Shown here one piece after another: positions 63,639 to 64,000 of a DNA stretch of 64,000 nucleotides (within the stretch, counting starts at the first letter, position 1; each line of letters begins with the position of its first letter). Location of the stretch: NCBI RefSeq assembly GCF_002902965.1, contig NZ_CP026107.1:744001-808000 (forward strand). The letters are read 5' to 3'. The notes under the pieces are model-generated. The model ran no database searches. It was given only the letters and a program-made list of their open reading frames with translations, and was not told the DNA's origin. The DNA is from Paraburkholderia hospita (GTDB lineage: Bacteria > Pseudomonadota > Gammaproteobacteria > Burkholderiales > Burkholderiaceae). The position numbers were made by a program, and so were the translations under genes.

Positions 63639-64000
63639 ATGAACATGCGAACCGACCCCGCATTGCTCGCCGACCCACAGCTGAGTTTTGCGACCGTCGC
63701 ATCGGGCATCTGCATTCCCTATATCGAGCGGGGCGCGGGCGAGCCCGTCGTGTTCGTACACGGTTCACTCTGCGACTACCGCTATTGGGACGCGCAGATC
63801 GCGCCTTTGTCCGCGCAGTTTCGCTGTATCGCGCCGAGCCTCAGTCACTATTGGCCTGCCGCCGAAGCGTGCATCCAGAACGAGTTCGGCTGGCAGGAAC
63901 ACGTCGGCGAGCTGGCTGAGTTCATCGTTGCGATGGATCTCGCACCCGTCCATCTGGTGGGGCATTCGCGCGGCGGCTGCATCGCATTCCAGCTTGCGCG
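63639..64000 (+). CDS. Alpha/beta-fold hydrolase (truncated by window end)
   Basis: Partial frame of 120 residues, open to the last base. VVFVHGSLCDYRYWD is the oxyanion strand and VHLVGHSRGGCIAFQLA the nucleophile elbow (Ser). The remaining catalytic residues lie beyond the window. Start at 63639 has GAGG 12 nt upstream; the early residues MNMRTDPALLADPQLSFAT lack a signal peptide. Substrate unknown. Confidence 0.85.
   Translation, partial: MNMRTDPALLADPQLSFATVASGICIPYIERGAGEPVVFVHGSLCDYRYWDAQIAPLSAQFRCIAPSLSHYWPAAEACIQNEFGWQEHVGELAEFIVAMDLAPVHLVGHSRGGCIAFQLA

Overview
The window is about 64 kb of GC-rich, densely coding DNA that looks like an accessory chromosome or megaplasmid of a Paraburkholderia/Caballeronia/Burkholderia-type betaproteobacterium. 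The evidence is two Burkholderia-type trimeric porins, many LysR regulators, an hpa-type aromatic pathway, a DUF3563 protein, a persulfide dioxygenase-rhodanese fusion, and short-gap GC-rich operons. No rRNA, tRNA, phage, transposase or CRISPR was seen. 61 protein genes are annotated: one is frameshifted (GNAT, 33152-33615) and one is cut by the right edge (63639).

Layout. 0-4.6 kb: a lone receiver protein, two convergent porins, and a TetR/DinB divergent pair sharing a 24-bp palindrome. 4.7-8.8 kb: an ECF41-type sigma factor with its own SnoaL-like domain, then an AhpD-like carboxymuconolactone decarboxylase, a secreted cupin, a LysR regulator and an NAD(P)-binding epimerase-like protein. 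A textbook ECF41 promoter (TGTCACA-N16-CGTC) lies in front of the lysR gene. 8.9-15.3 kb: secreted hydrolase, PQQ-propeller lipoprotein, a cyclic-nucleotide-domain/thioredoxin-reductase-like fusion, Ohr with OhrR-like operators, and an orphan lipoprotein. 15.3-23.2 kb: an IclR-controlled operon combining a polyamine-type ABC importer with a three-subunit HcnABC/opine-oxidase-like dehydrogenase. 23.5-25.4 kb: 1-Cys peroxiredoxin and persulfide dioxygenase-rhodanese. 25.8-32.3 kb: glycosyltransferase, then a MocR regulator facing an amino-acid permease, a DadA-like oxidase and a LivK-like binding protein.

32.4-33.1 kb and 62.5-63.2 kb hold two copies of a long palindromic non-coding element (arms near 290 bp); the second copy continues into 59-bp tandem repeats. 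33.1-39.5 kb is a mixed set of small enzymes and regulators. 39.5-46.7 kb holds two LysR-controlled modules: a drug-efflux MFS pump, and an HMG-CoA-lyase-like/CoA-transferase/MFS catabolic unit. 46.7-49.4 kb carries glcG-glcB (glyoxylate use). 49.7-54.9 kb is an hpaG1-G2-E-D-F-H cluster for homoprotocatechuate meta-cleavage, without hpaBC or hpaI in view. 55-64 kb holds a HAD protein, a MarR-GNAT fusion with twin operators, a redoxin, a GH63-like glucosidase, psuG, a lone molybdopterin-fold protein, a cupin and a truncated hydrolase.

The recurring plan is a catabolic or stress enzyme set with a divergent regulator and a palindrome in the gap between them. The least explained items are the ECF41 promoter feeding a LysR gene, the ABC/oxidase operon of unknown substrate, the HMG-lyase-like module, and the palindromic element family. 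All functions are read from sequence motifs and context; no search was run.
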